Part shown: positions 23,667 to 29,703 of the stretch, one piece after another
How the letters are laid out: every line of letters starts with the position of its first letter
Position numbering within the stretch: position 1 is the stretch's first letter
From: a virus
Virus record (IMG/VR): IMGVR_UViG_3300042462_000011
Coordinates: 1 to 32,972 of that record
Strand: one strand, 5' to 3'
Length of the DNA stretch: 32,972 bases
Notes under the pieces: generated by a model
What the model was told of the DNA's origin: nothing
Database searches by the model: none
What the model saw: the letters and a program-made list of their open reading frames with translations, nothing else
Position numbers and translations under genes: made by a program

Positions 23667-23899
23667 TAAATCTCGTCTTTGTCGTCATACCACTGCACGA
23701 TGTTTTTAGCTTGCAAAGCATCTGCAAGATTTTTCTTTGGCTTTAAAGTTTTACCGCCCCACTGATGTTCGCTACACATTGGTCTGTAACCCTCCATGTG
23801 AACTGACCATCGTTTCCCACAACCAGGAACGCTGCAAAAAAGATGACCTGTCTCGTCAATCTGATTGTTTGTTTGCTGTTTGAAATTAGTTAGTGCCAT
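23663..23899 (-). CDS. Small zinc-finger-like protein
   Basis: A 78-residue protein with putative zinc ligands Cys22, Cys27, His34, Cys42 and His45 (HLFCSVPGCGKRW, then PMCSEHQW). Similar small proteins follow replication initiators in other phages. The last third is basic and helical (KKNLADALQAKNIVQWY). It overlaps the DUF1376 gene stop by 14 bases. Possible nucleic-acid binding; not shown. Confidence 0.68.
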   Translation of the reverse strand: MALTNFKQQTNNQIDETGHLFCSVPGCGKRWSVHMEGYRPMCSEHQWGGKTLKPKKNLADALQAKNIVQWYDDKDEIY

Positions 23900-24656
23900 G
23901 ATATTTTCCCTCTACAATTTTTGCGAAGTTGCTTGGTTTGAGAATCCACTCAAGGTCTGCGGTAAACACACGACCATCTTTGCTGTTGACTTTTCCTGTC
24001 AGAAATTTTGATCTGCCAACATGCCTGAAAAAATCTGCCCACCATGTGAGAACATCATCGGCTTGGATCTGTTTGCCTTGTGAGAGTTCTGCCGCAACCT
24101 CTCGCCATCGCTGTCTCAAATAACCTTGTCGTGCAGCATTCCAGACTTCAACCTTCCGCAATGTAGGCAAATGCTGGTGGTATAGGCCAATGACTTCTGT
24201 GTGTTTGCAATCAGGCAACTCCATCTCAGGTTCACCATCTGGTGGACATATATTGGTATTCCTTTGGTTATTGGTTATTGGTTCTTGGTTATTAGTTGCC
24301 TTAGCGATGGGTTCCGAGTGGGTATCCACTGGGTTACCCACTGGGTTCTTTTTCCTTCCTCCAAGTTTCCCGTTTGCCCTGTTCTTTTCTGCCATAGCGT
24401 GATAGTGACCAATCACCTCATGGCAGCGAGCATGAAACCAACCATCTTCGTGTTTTTCAAACATATCGTTTAAGACATCCACAATGACAAAGGCCTCCAC
24501 TCGGATGCGTCTGGCAACCCAGTGGGTATCAAGTGGGATTTTTTGCTCGGTGTCGTAGTACATATCAAGGAGCCTTCTATACGCAAGGTCTTCCTCATTT
24601 GAAAGGTGTGCAGTTGCACCTCGGTAATCACCGATGTTGAATGTGTAGTAATGCAC
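23886..24656 (-). CDS. DUF1376 (YdaU-like) replication initiation protein
   Basis: A 256-residue protein. Residues 1-85 (HYYTFNIGDYRGATAHLS, EEDLAYRRLLDMYYDTEQ, PLDTHWVARRI) are a clear DUF1376 domain of prophage replication proteins. An Asn/Gln/Thr-rich linker (NNQEPITNNQRN) follows, coded by heptamer DNA repeats. The C-terminal part (WNAARQGYLRQRWREVA onward, WWADFFRHVGRSKFLTG) resembles the C-terminal region of phage replication proteins. I chose GTG 24656: GGAG lies seven bases upstream and the family starts at HYY. No helicase or loader gene follows, so a host helicase is probably recruited. Confidence 0.85.
   Translation of the reverse strand: MHYYTFNIGDYRGATAHLSNEEDLAYRRLLDMYYDTEQKIPLDTHWVARRIRVEAFVIVDVLNDMFEKHEDGWFHARCHEVIGHYHAMAEKNRANGKLGGRKKNPVGNPVDTHSEPIAKATNNQEPITNNQRNTNICPPDGEPEMELPDCKHTEVIGLYHQHLPTLRKVEVWNAARQGYLRQRWREVAAELSQGKQIQADDVLTWWADFFRHVGRSKFLTGKVNSKDGRVFTADLEWILKPSNFAKIVEGKYHGTN
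24252..24349. repeat. Heptamer iteron-like repeats, candidate replication origin
   Basis: Inside the DUF1376 gene, four head-to-tail copies of TTGGTTA (third copy TTGGTTC) lie at 24264-24291, with degenerate copies at 24253-24259 and 24292-24298. Just downstream, CCACTGGGTT repeats with a 12-base period (24326-24335, 24338-24347) over a seven-base inverted repeat GTGGGTA/TACCCAC (24318-24324, 24335-24341). In lambdoid phages the origin is a set of iterons in the linker-coding part of the initiator gene, as here. Confidence 0.5.
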
Positions 24657-24716
24657 AAAGCATCTCCGCAAAACTCCCTGAAAAGAAACGTCAGCAGGTG
24701 GGGAGTTCACTTTTCA

Positions 24717-24736
24717 GCAAGGTAGCTACTCCTTGC
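24717..24736. repeat. Inverted repeat between the Cro-like and DUF1376 genes
   Basis: GCAAGG and CCTTGC flank an eight-base centre containing the palindrome TAGCTA. No T-tract follows on either strand, so it looks more like a protein-binding site or RNA structure than a terminator. Confidence 0.35.
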
Positions 24737-24755
24737 CTAGCTGGGTTTCAAAAAA

Positions 24756-24914
24756 TTATATCTTCACAAACCAGTCAGGTTTTATGACCATGAGCTGGTA
24801 CAACCGACCTTTTGGCAACTGCTTCCATTGACAAACAGCACCTCTTGTCACACCCAGCAACCTTGCAAGTGCGACTTGTGAACCAGCTCTAGAAATGGCT
24901 TCATCTTTTGACAT
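24756..24914 (-). CDS. Cro-like repressor, 52 residues
   Basis: A short gene starting at ATG 24914, not preceded by a clear ribosome-binding site. The protein starts MSKDEAISRAGSQVALARLL and contains a helix-turn-helix: SQVALARLLGVTRGAVCQWK (residues 12-31). It then has LPKGRLYQLMVIKPDWF, the C-terminal pattern of small P22/YdaS-type Cro proteins. It faces away from the plus-strand early promoter at 24985, with a palindrome between them, the classical arrangement for an early-gene repressor. No CI-type gene is present in the window. Confidence 0.78.
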   Translation of the reverse strand: MSKDEAISRAGSQVALARLLGVTRGAVCQWKQLPKGRLYQLMVIKPDWFVKI

Positions 24915-24949
24915 CGGTGCATTTTACTAAACAAAGTGGACAACCGTAT

Positions 24950-24964
24950 TAGGGAAAGTCCCTA
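24950..24964. promoter_or_regulatory. Palindromic operator, copy 1
   Basis: TAGGGAAAGTCCCTA is a perfect inverted repeat with six-base arms and a three-base centre, 20 bases upstream of a promoter -35 box and 36 bases from the divergent Cro-like gene. A related palindrome precedes the second promoter (26295-26312). It is a likely repressor or activator site; the Cro-like protein is the obvious candidate ligand. Confidence 0.6.
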
Positions 24965-24984
24965 TAAAAATATCGCATCATTTA

Positions 24985-25012
24985 TTGACGAGTGTTTAGA
25001 ACCCTATACAAT
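24985..25012 (+). promoter_or_regulatory. Early promoter P1 (sigma70-type)
   Basis: A -35 box TTGACG (24985-24990) and a -10 box TACAAT (25007-25012) are separated by 16 bases. Predicted transcription start near 25019, only about 40 bases before the first gene of the plus-strand operon. The spacer end AGAACCCTATACAAT is identical in the second promoter at 26332-26359. Confidence 0.75.
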
Positions 25013-25021
25013 GTGACCATG

Positions 25022-25059
25022 CCCTAGCAATTTCGCACAAGGGTCTTTTTGGAGAAATC
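25022..25059 (+). promoter_or_regulatory. Leader hairpin with U-tract and ribosome-binding site, copy 1
   Basis: CCCT (25022-25025) pairs with AGGG (25040-25043), with a possible GC/GC inner pair; TCTTTTT follows at once and then GGAG, with ATG at 25060. A terminator-like hairpin is thus joined directly to the ribosome-binding site. The same order is seen at 26369, 26629 and 29095. Confidence 0.55.
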
Positions 25060-25260
25060 ATGAAACCTCAGGAACTTTACAAAGGCATCAAGGTGGTAGC
25101 TACCGACCTTCCAGATGCAACCGTTTACACGGTGGAGGCAGTCAACCACTTCTCGGTTGAACTGACCTATACGACAAGCAATGGTCAAACACTTCACGCT
25201 GGTGTTCTTGATGCTTGCTTTTTGAAACTCCCCACCATCCAACAACTGGCAAACGCTTAA
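25060..25260 (+). CDS. Hypothetical protein, first gene of the early operon
   Basis: A 66-residue protein starting MKPQELYKGIKVVATDLPD. Short strands (ATVYTVEAVNHFSVELTYTT) suggest a small beta-barrel-like fold. No family recognised. GGAG lies six bases before the ATG and the gene follows promoter P1 directly, so it should be among the first expressed. Early phage proteins of this size often target host functions; that is only a possibility here. Confidence 0.7.
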   Translation: MKPQELYKGIKVVATDLPDATVYTVEAVNHFSVELTYTTSNGQTLHAGVLDACFLKLPTIQQLANA

Positions 25261-25269
25261 TCAACCCAC

Positions 25270-25283
25270 GGGGCTTCGGCCCC
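25270..25283 (+). terminator. UUCG hairpin before the DUF932 gene
   Basis: GGGGC-TTCG-GCCCC, followed by ATCTTT and then AGGA before ATG 25300. The stem is identical to the ones at 21833 and 26609. The T-tract is short, so it is either a weak attenuator between the two first genes or an RNA-stabilising element. Confidence 0.55.
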
Positions 25284-25299
25284 ATCTTTAGGAAAAATC

Positions 25300-26268
25300 A
25301 TGGCTCACTTAATTGAAAACAATGCGATCACAGGCAAAGCAGAAATTGCTTACGCAAATAAAACTCCTTGGCATGGCCTTGGTCAACAGTTGACCCAGGA
25401 TGCACCCATTGATGTATGGCGCACCGAAGCTGGACTTGATTGGGAGGCACAGGTCTCTCCTGTAATGTTTTGGCCTGAAGGTCTTGCTGCACCTCAAAAG
25501 GTTGAAAATAAAAATGTTATTTTCCGCAATGACACAAAGACCCCACTTGGTGTTGTTTCTGACCGATACAAAATTCACCAACCAGCGGATGTCCTGGACT
25601 TCTTCAACACGCTTGTGCAATCGGCTGGCTTTACTCTTGAAGTTGCTGGTGCAATTAAAGGCGGCAAGCGCATCTGGGCATTGGCAAATGTCAACAAAGA
25701 AGCCGTAGTCCTGAATGATGATGCTGTGAAAGGCTATTTGCTTCTCAGCACATCATTTGATGGTTCAGCGGCCACTATCGGTCAATTCACCAGCATCAGA
25801 GTTGTGTGCAACAACACACTTTCTGCGGCTGATACTGAGGTTGCACCAAGCCGTGTGATGTTGACACATGGCACAGATTTTGATGCCAGCTTGATGCGGG
25901 AACGCCTCGGCATCATTGTTGGTGGCTTTGATGGAATGATGGACAAATACAGGTTACTTGCCCGACAGGGTGTTTCCATGCAATATGCAAAGGACTTCAC
26001 CAGCGAATTATTCCCTGCCATCTTTGACCCGCAAACAGAAAAGCTCAAAGAATCCAAGGGCTACAAACGGGTCCTGGAGTTGTTTGAGGGTGCAGGGATC
26101 GGTGCTTTTAATCAGGGCGTATACGGGACACGATGGGGCTTGCTGAATGCAGTCACACAATACATCGACCATGAGCGTGGCCATAACGTAGATACCCGCA
26201 TGAACAATGCATGGTTTGGCAATGGCAATCGACTGAAATCAGAGGCCGAATCACTTTTGCTGGCTTGA
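25300..26268 (+). CDS. DUF932 phage/plasmid-like protein
   Basis: A 322-residue protein of the DUF932 / phage-plasmid-like (TIGR03299-type) family. Diagnostic segments: KTPWHGLGQQLTQDAP near residue 25, PLGVVSDRYKIHQPADVLDF near 88, GGKRIWALANVN near 125, SIRVVCNNTLSAA near 170, and YGTRWGLLNAVTQYIDHERG near 280. These proteins are common in phage and plasmid early or recombination regions; their biochemical role is not established. The gene lies between two copies of the promoter/hairpin system. Confidence 0.9.
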   Translation: MAHLIENNAITGKAEIAYANKTPWHGLGQQLTQDAPIDVWRTEAGLDWEAQVSPVMFWPEGLAAPQKVENKNVIFRNDTKTPLGVVSDRYKIHQPADVLDFFNTLVQSAGFTLEVAGAIKGGKRIWALANVNKEAVVLNDDAVKGYLLLSTSFDGSAATIGQFTSIRVVCNNTLSAADTEVAPSRVMLTHGTDFDASLMRERLGIIVGGFDGMMDKYRLLARQGVSMQYAKDFTSELFPAIFDPQTEKLKESKGYKRVLELFEGAGIGAFNQGVYGTRWGLLNAVTQYIDHERGHNVDTRMNNAWFGNGNRLKSEAESLLLA

Positions 26269-26275
26269 TATAGAT

Positions 26276-26289
26276 GGGGCTTTGGCCCT
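26276..26289 (+). terminator. Hairpin after the DUF932 gene
   Basis: GGGGCTTTGGCCCT forms a five-pair stem (one G-U) with a TTTG loop, seven bases after the DUF932 stop, followed by GTCTTATT. A weak intrinsic terminator separating the P1 and P2 transcription units. Confidence 0.5.
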
Positions 26290-26294
26290 GTCTT

Positions 26295-26312
26295 ATTAGG
26301 GAAAGTCCTAAT
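26295..26312. promoter_or_regulatory. Palindromic operator, copy 2
   Basis: ATTAGG and CCTAAT arms flank GAAAGT; the site shares ATTAGGGAAAGTCC with the operator at 24950. It ends 19 bases before the -35 box of the second promoter, nearly the same spacing as copy 1. Confidence 0.55.
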
Positions 26313-26331
26313 AAAAACAGCGCGAAACCTC

Positions 26332-26359
26332 TTGATAAATGTTCAGAACCCTATACAAT
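26332..26359 (+). promoter_or_regulatory. Early promoter P2 (sigma70-type)
   Basis: TTGATA (26332-26337) and TACAAT (26354-26359) with a 16-base spacer. The segment from the spacer through the leader is nearly identical to promoter P1, so the two are duplicates of one module. It should drive the recombination genes downstream. Confidence 0.75.
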
Positions 26360-26368
26360 GCACACATG

Positions 26369-26407
26369 CCCTAGCAATTTCGCCAAGGGTCTTTTTAGGA
26401 AACTACC
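26369..26407 (+). promoter_or_regulatory. Leader hairpin with U-tract and ribosome-binding site, copy 2
   Basis: CCCT (26369-26372) pairs with AGGG (26386-26389), an inner GC/GC pair is possible, then TCTTTTT and AGGA before ATG 26408. The sequence CCCTAGCAATTTCGC is shared with copy 1 at 25022. Confidence 0.55.
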
Positions 26408-26602
26408 ATGAACGACACACTCAAAGCATTGGCAGACACAGCAACCGCAACAACAGAGCCATCGACTGTGATTAACGGCAAGACTGTTTGCGTAACACTG
26501 GTACCAACTTATCGCGGAAGCAAACGTAAGCCTGTGACTATGTGGAAAGTCAACGGCAAGCGAGTATCAGCAAAAAACCTGATGACTGCATTAGAAAACT
26601 AA
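26408..26602 (+). CDS. Hypothetical small early protein
   Basis: A 64-residue protein starting MNDTLKALADTATATTEPST, with basic KGSKRKPVTMW-like character in the middle (YRGSKRKPVTMWKVNGKRV) and a helical end (SAKNLMTALEN). No domain recognised. First gene behind promoter P2, with an AGGA site seven bases before the ATG. Confidence 0.68.
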   Translation: MNDTLKALADTATATTEPSTVINGKTVCVTLVPTYRGSKRKPVTMWKVNGKRVSAKNLMTALEN

Positions 26603-26608
26603 ACCATC

Positions 26609-26657
26609 GGGGCTTCGGCCCCATCAATCCCGCAAGGGTCTTTTAAAGGAAATCATC
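26609..26657 (+). promoter_or_regulatory. Double hairpin leader before the 86-residue gene
   Basis: Two elements in series: GGGGC-TTCG-GCCCC at 26609-26622, then CCC-GCAA-GGG at 26629-26638 (GNRA-type loop), followed by TCTTTT, AAAGGA and ATG 26658. The second half repeats the hairpin/U-tract/ribosome-binding-site order seen at 25022, 26369 and 29095; the first is the UUCG stem type. Confidence 0.55.
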
Positions 26658-26918
26658 ATGCACACACCCGCACCCTGGCTCTTATCTGATGCCAGATCAA
26701 CCAAAGTAGACCTCATCAACACAGCAAAGGGTCACGCCATTGGCGAGATCGTTTGGGTTGATGTTCGCAATCCAGCAGACGCAAAACTCATTGCCGCAGC
26801 ACCCGAGCTGCTGGAGGCCAGCCTTGAGGCTTTGGAGCTTTTCTCCAAAGTTCCAGAGCTGATTGAGTACATGGATACATTCCACAACCTCCGCAACGCC
26901 ATCCACAAAGCAACTTAA
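26658..26918 (+). CDS. Conserved small phage protein
   Basis: An 86-residue protein starting MHTPAPWLLSDARSTKVDL. The segment NPADAKLIAAAPELLEASLE is a recurring signature of a small phage protein family of unknown function found in early regions. The C-terminal half is helical (ALELFSKVPELIEYMDTFH). AAAGGA precedes the ATG. Confidence 0.72.
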   Translation: MHTPAPWLLSDARSTKVDLINTAKGHAIGEIVWVDVRNPADAKLIAAAPELLEASLEALELFSKVPELIEYMDTFHNLRNAIHKAT

Positions 26919-26927
26919 GGGGCAATC

Positions 26928-27209
26928 ATGAAAGTCAAACTTACAGCGCACATCCACCACCAACAATGGTCATGGGAAAAAGAAGGTCAGTTTATTATTT
27001 ATAGCGCCAAACTGGAGGACTGCGAACACCGCACCTACATCTGTGAGCAACAAATTGAAATTGATGTCCCAGACAACTACGATCCACGACCCGCGCAAAT
27101 TGCGGCACTGGTAGATCACAAGCAAAAAGTTATGGCCGACTACCAAAAAACTGTTGACCAGATTAATGACAGGATAAGCAAATTACAAGCACTGGAGTAC
27201 ACAGCATGA
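26928..27209 (+). CDS. Hypothetical protein upstream of ERF
   Basis: A 93-residue protein. The N-terminal half has strands and aromatic residues (HIHHQQWSWEKEGQFIIYS, CEHRTYICEQQIEIDV); the C-terminal third is a helical, coiled-coil-like stretch (DHKQKVMADYQKTVDQIND). AGGGGC lies upstream of ATG 26928. It overlaps the ERF start (27206-27209). No family identified; co-translation with ERF suggests a recombination accessory role. Confidence 0.68.
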   Translation: MKVKLTAHIHHQQWSWEKEGQFIIYSAKLEDCEHRTYICEQQIEIDVPDNYDPRPAQIAALVDHKQKVMADYQKTVDQINDRISKLQALEYTA

Positions 27210-27763
27210 AGAACATTGCCACCGCACTGGTCAAGGCACAGCAAGCCTTTGGCCCTGCCCTAAAAAGCAGCACCAACCCGCACTTCCGTAGCCGTTATGC
27301 AGATCTCTCGGCTTGCGTTGAGGCAGTCATTGAGGGACTGAACGGGGCTGGCATTGCCCTTGTCCAGCGCACCAGCGAGGACACCACCGGGGTCACAGTA
27401 GAGACTGTGTTTATCCACGAATCAGGCGAGATGCTGGAATGCGGCAAGCTGCACGTGCCAGCAGCCAAGCAAGACCCGCAGGGATATGGCAGCGCCCTGA
27501 CATACGCTCGGCGATACAGCCTGATGGCAGCTTGCGGCATTGCACCTGAAGATGACGATGGCAATGCAGCCACACGCAAAGCCGTACCGACCCCAGACAT
27601 TACCGACCATCTGGCTGCAATCGATGCCAGCGCCAACAGCGAAGAATTGGCAAAGGTCTACAAAGACGCACTGGCAGCTTGCGATGGCAACCAGGCGTTA
27701 CAAGCCAAAGTTATCGCAGCCAAAAAAGCTCGGGTTGAGCGTGCCAAACAGGAGAAATCATGA
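27206..27763 (+). CDS. erf: ERF-family single-strand annealing protein
   Basis: A 185-residue recombinase of the ERF superfamily (P22 Erf type) that anneals complementary single strands. Conserved parts: NIATALVKAQQAFGPALK at 3-20, NPHFRSRYADLSACVEAV (24-41), and the signature GYGSALTYARRYSLMAACGI (93-112) followed by acidic EDDDGNAA. The C-terminal 60 residues are helical and charged. Together with the YqaJ exonuclease it forms an exonuclease/annealase pair like Red-alpha/beta; these genes are linked by short overlaps. Confidence 0.92.
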   Translation: MKNIATALVKAQQAFGPALKSSTNPHFRSRYADLSACVEAVIEGLNGAGIALVQRTSEDTTGVTVETVFIHESGEMLECGKLHVPAAKQDPQGYGSALTYARRYSLMAACGIAPEDDDGNAATRKAVPTPDITDHLAAIDASANSEELAKVYKDALAACDGNQALQAKVIAAKKARVERAKQEKS

Positions 27764-27972
27764 GCAATACAAACACAGGTGGGCCAGCATTTCCCGCACC
27801 AGCAGGTGTATCTCACATCACTGAACAAGGTATGACCCTGCGCGACTACTTTGCAGCCAAGGCGATGCCGCAACTTATGTTTAGTTCGCCCGGTGTCCAA
27901 GACGATGCTCGTACCACGGCATCGTGGGCATACGAATATGCAGACGCCATGCTGAAAGCGAGGGAATCATGA
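27760..27972 (+). CDS. Small conserved phage protein
   Basis: A 70-residue protein starting MSNTNTGGPAFPAPAG, with GMTLRDYFAAKAMPQ in the middle and AYEYADAMLKARES at the end. This pattern is very common in phages next to recombination genes, but the function is unknown. It overlaps ERF and the exonuclease by four bases each. Confidence 0.75.
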   Translation: MSNTNTGGPAFPAPAGVSHITEQGMTLRDYFAAKAMPQLMFSSPGVQDDARTTASWAYEYADAMLKARES

Positions 27973-28604
27973 ACGAAGAACAAGGAACCGAAAGCTGGTT
28001 TGCCAACCGCTTGGGCAAAGTCACCGCCAGCCGCTTGGCTGATGTGCTTGCAAAGACAAAGACGGGTTACAGCGCCAGCCGTACCAATTACATGACGCAG
28101 CTTGTCCTGGAGCGCATCACGCAGACCAAGGCCGAGTCATTCAGCAACGCAGCAATGCAGTGGGGTACAGAACAGGAACCCTTTGCACGGGCTGCGTATG
28201 AGGCGAATACGGGGCAAATGGTCGAGGAAGTAGGATTCATACCTCACCCCGACATTGAAGCTGCTGGAGCCTCGCCTGATGGCTTGGTGGGTGATGATGG
28301 CATGGTGGAGATTAAATGCCCGTCATCCAGCACGGCCCTTGAGGTTTGGCTTACCCACTCACAAGGCGGCAACCCTGTTGATGCCAAGTATTACGCACAG
28401 ATGCAATGGCAGATGCGCTGCGCTGATCGGTCATGGTGCGATTACGTTGTCTTTGACCCCAGGATGCCAGCCAAGGCCCAGTTATTTATTCACCGAGTCG
28501 AACGCAATGCCGAATGGCTGAAGATTGCTGAAGATGAAGTCACCACGTTTTTGGCTGAAGTAGATGCCAAAGTCACCGCCCTTAAATCAATCATTGGAGA
28601 ATGA
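27969..28604 (+). CDS. YqaJ-like viral exonuclease
   Basis: A 211-residue exonuclease of the YqaJ/lambda-exonuclease family that resects double-strand ends for ERF. From ATG 27969: SWFANRLGKVTASRLADVL (9-27) with the conserved Arg14; MQWGTEQEPFARAAYE (63-78); GASPDGLVGDDGMVEIKCP (100-118) with Asp104, Glu114 and Lys116 of the PD-(D/E)xK core; and YYAQMQWQMRCADRSW further on. I chose ATG 27969 over an in-frame start 45 bases upstream because it overlaps the previous stop (ATGA) and places SWF at the family's usual position. Confidence 0.92.
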   Translation: MNEEQGTESWFANRLGKVTASRLADVLAKTKTGYSASRTNYMTQLVLERITQTKAESFSNAAMQWGTEQEPFARAAYEANTGQMVEEVGFIPHPDIEAAGASPDGLVGDDGMVEIKCPSSSTALEVWLTHSQGGNPVDAKYYAQMQWQMRCADRSWCDYVVFDPRMPAKAQLFIHRVERNAEWLKIAEDEVTTFLAEVDAKVTALKSIIGE

Positions 28605-28606
28605 AA

Positions 28607-28870
28607 ATGTCCCGTATCAGCAAGGAAATCTCGTGCATTACAGGCGAGTACACAAACGCCAACGGAGAGCGCAAGAAGCGTTATCAGCGAATTGGCTCAA
28701 TCATCAACACCAAAAACGGTGAAATGCTCAAGCTGGATGTTATCCCGCTGCGTGAAGGTGGTTGGGATGGATGGGCGTACATCAACGACCCACGACCAAC
28801 AGAGGGGCAAACACAGCCACGCCGCCAAACTTCAGGGTTTGACGATATGTCGGATGACGTGCCTTTTTAG
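28607..28870 (+). CDS. SSB-like small protein with acidic C-terminal tip
   Basis: An 87-residue protein. Short strands and a basic middle (NGERKKRYQRIGSIINT), then LKLDVIPLREGGWDGWAYI; the last residues FDDMSDDVPF match the acidic tip of single-stranded DNA-binding proteins (usual end DDDIPF). This suggests a compact ssDNA-binding domain that recruits replication partners. ATG 28607 is favoured: GGAGA lies six bases upstream, whereas ATG 28601 directly abuts GGAGA. It follows the exonuclease, consistent with a recombination role. Confidence 0.68.
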   Translation: MSRISKEISCITGEYTNANGERKKRYQRIGSIINTKNGEMLKLDVIPLREGGWDGWAYINDPRPTEGQTQPRRQTSGFDDMSDDVPF

Positions 28871-28872
28871 TC

Positions 28873-29079
28873 ATGAACGCCGCCAGCATTGAAAAGAGCG
28901 AACGCCTTGGGCGTGTTCTCGATCTGCTGTCTCAGGGTGGGGACTTCACCACTCTGGACATCATCAAACAAGCCAACGTCTGCGCCGTAAACAGTATTGT
29001 GGCCGAACTCAGACAAAACGGCTTTGACATCAACTGTCAGCGCCGAGGCGACAAGTGGTTTTATCGCCTTGAAAAATAA
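28873..29079 (+). CDS. Winged-helix DNA-binding protein
   Basis: A 68-residue protein. Residues 8-60 look like a winged helix: ERLGRVLDLLSQGGDFTT (helix 1), LDIIKQANVCAVNSIVAELR (helices 2-3), then NGFDINCQRRGDKWFYRL (wing). Similar small proteins are found in phage early operons and can act as regulators. No obvious ribosome-binding site; probably coupled to the preceding stop two bases upstream. Confidence 0.68.
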   Translation: MNAASIEKSERLGRVLDLLSQGGDFTTLDIIKQANVCAVNSIVAELRQNGFDINCQRRGDKWFYRLEK

Positions 29080-29094
29080 CATCGTTTACATATG

Positions 29095-29119
29095 CCCTTT
29101 GGGTCTTTTTGGAGAAACC
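29095..29119 (+). promoter_or_regulatory. Leader hairpin with U-tract and ribosome-binding site, copy 4
   Basis: CCC (29095-29097) and GGG (29101-29103) flank TTT, followed directly by TCTTTTT, GGAG and ATG 29120. The core GGGTCTTTTTGGAGAAA is shared with copy 1 at 25041. The three-pair stem with a three-base loop is too weak to be a terminator alone; conservation suggests another use. Confidence 0.5.
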
Positions 29120-29263
29120 ATGAAACATCACAAATACCATCAACACTATCAAGTCAAAGCCGCCAAGCTGCACGGGCGTGCCGAGGCTGCGCTAGACCTG
29201 ATCACTGCACTCGTCATCGGCATTGGCCTTGCAGCCGTTTTGGTTTATGGGTGGACGTTATGA
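29120..29263 (+). CDS. Small single-span membrane protein
   Basis: A 47-residue protein beginning MKHHKYHQHYQVKAAKLHG (His/Lys-rich, cytoplasmic) followed by one hydrophobic segment (LITALVIGIGLAAVLVYGW, about 27-45). GGAGAAACC precedes the ATG, which is strong; a longer in-frame reading is not supported. Likely inner membrane; function unknown. It overlaps the next gene (ATGA). Confidence 0.65.
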   Translation: MKHHKYHQHYQVKAAKLHGRAEAALDLITALVIGIGLAAVLVYGWTL

Positions 29264-29391
29264 CTGATTACGATGACCTTCCTGACGAATACTACGAAGA
29301 CAAGTTTGAGCGCCAGCGTCACAAGCGTGAGATGAACAGTGAATTAGGCAATCCTGAATACGAACTTGACGAGGAAACAAGCGATGATTAA
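29260..29391 (+). CDS. Small acidic protein, 43 residues
   Basis: Starts MTDYDDLPDEYYEDKFERQR and ends YELDEETSDD. Strongly acidic with a central basic patch. The ATG overlaps the previous stop (ATGA) and it ends inside the start of the next gene. No family known to me. Its highly charged nature could mimic nucleic acid, but this is speculation. Confidence 0.6.
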   Translation: MTDYDDLPDEYYEDKFERQRHKREMNSELGNPEYELDEETSDD

Positions 29392-29551
29392 ACCGTATAT
29401 CCCAGTTGGTCACCCTGATTACAAATGGTCATCAGGTGCAGATGTCCAGGCTTTGTGGCGCAAATACGGCTGGACACCGCCAAGCGAAAAGATGACCCCA
29501 CCGCCGCCCGAAAAGGAAGTGACATTTGAAAAAGTCAGGCGGGTGAAATGA
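29384..29551 (+). CDS. Small hypothetical protein, 55 residues
   Basis: Starts MIKPYIPVGHPDYKWSSGAD and contains VQALWRKYGWTPPSE, then a Pro-rich stretch and a basic end. ATG 29384 has GAGG nine bases upstream and overlaps the previous gene's last codons; an in-frame start 18 bases earlier is less likely. The WRKYGWTPP motif recurs in small phage proteins; function unknown. Confidence 0.62.
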   Translation: MIKPYIPVGHPDYKWSSGADVQALWRKYGWTPPSEKMTPPPPEKEVTFEKVRRVK

Positions 29552-29703
29552 GCAAAGCACAAGCAATATTTGAAGCCTTGATGCGCTCTAAGGGTCATAC
29601 CGACTTCAACATGAACGCTAATGGTAAGTACAGCGTGCCATCACTCCAGATGCGCTGGTCGTACTTCCAACTCGGCTGGGAAATGAAGGCGGTGACACCA
29701 TGA
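29548..29703 (+). CDS. Small hypothetical protein, 51 residues
   Basis: A 51-residue frame joined to both neighbours by ATGA overlaps (29548-29551 and 29700-29703). The protein starts MSKAQAIFEALMRSKGHTDF and ends with MRWSYFQLGWEMKAVTP. Its exact fit into the overlapping chain supports it as real. Aromatic C-terminal motif; function unknown. Confidence 0.62.
   Translation: MSKAQAIFEALMRSKGHTDFNMNANGKYSVPSLQMRWSYFQLGWEMKAVTP

Noticed and set aside
24318-24347. Possible CRISPR-like short repeats
   Set aside because: Only two copies of a 10-base repeat with a two-base gap; better explained as origin-type repeats. No spacer-repeat array anywhere in the window.
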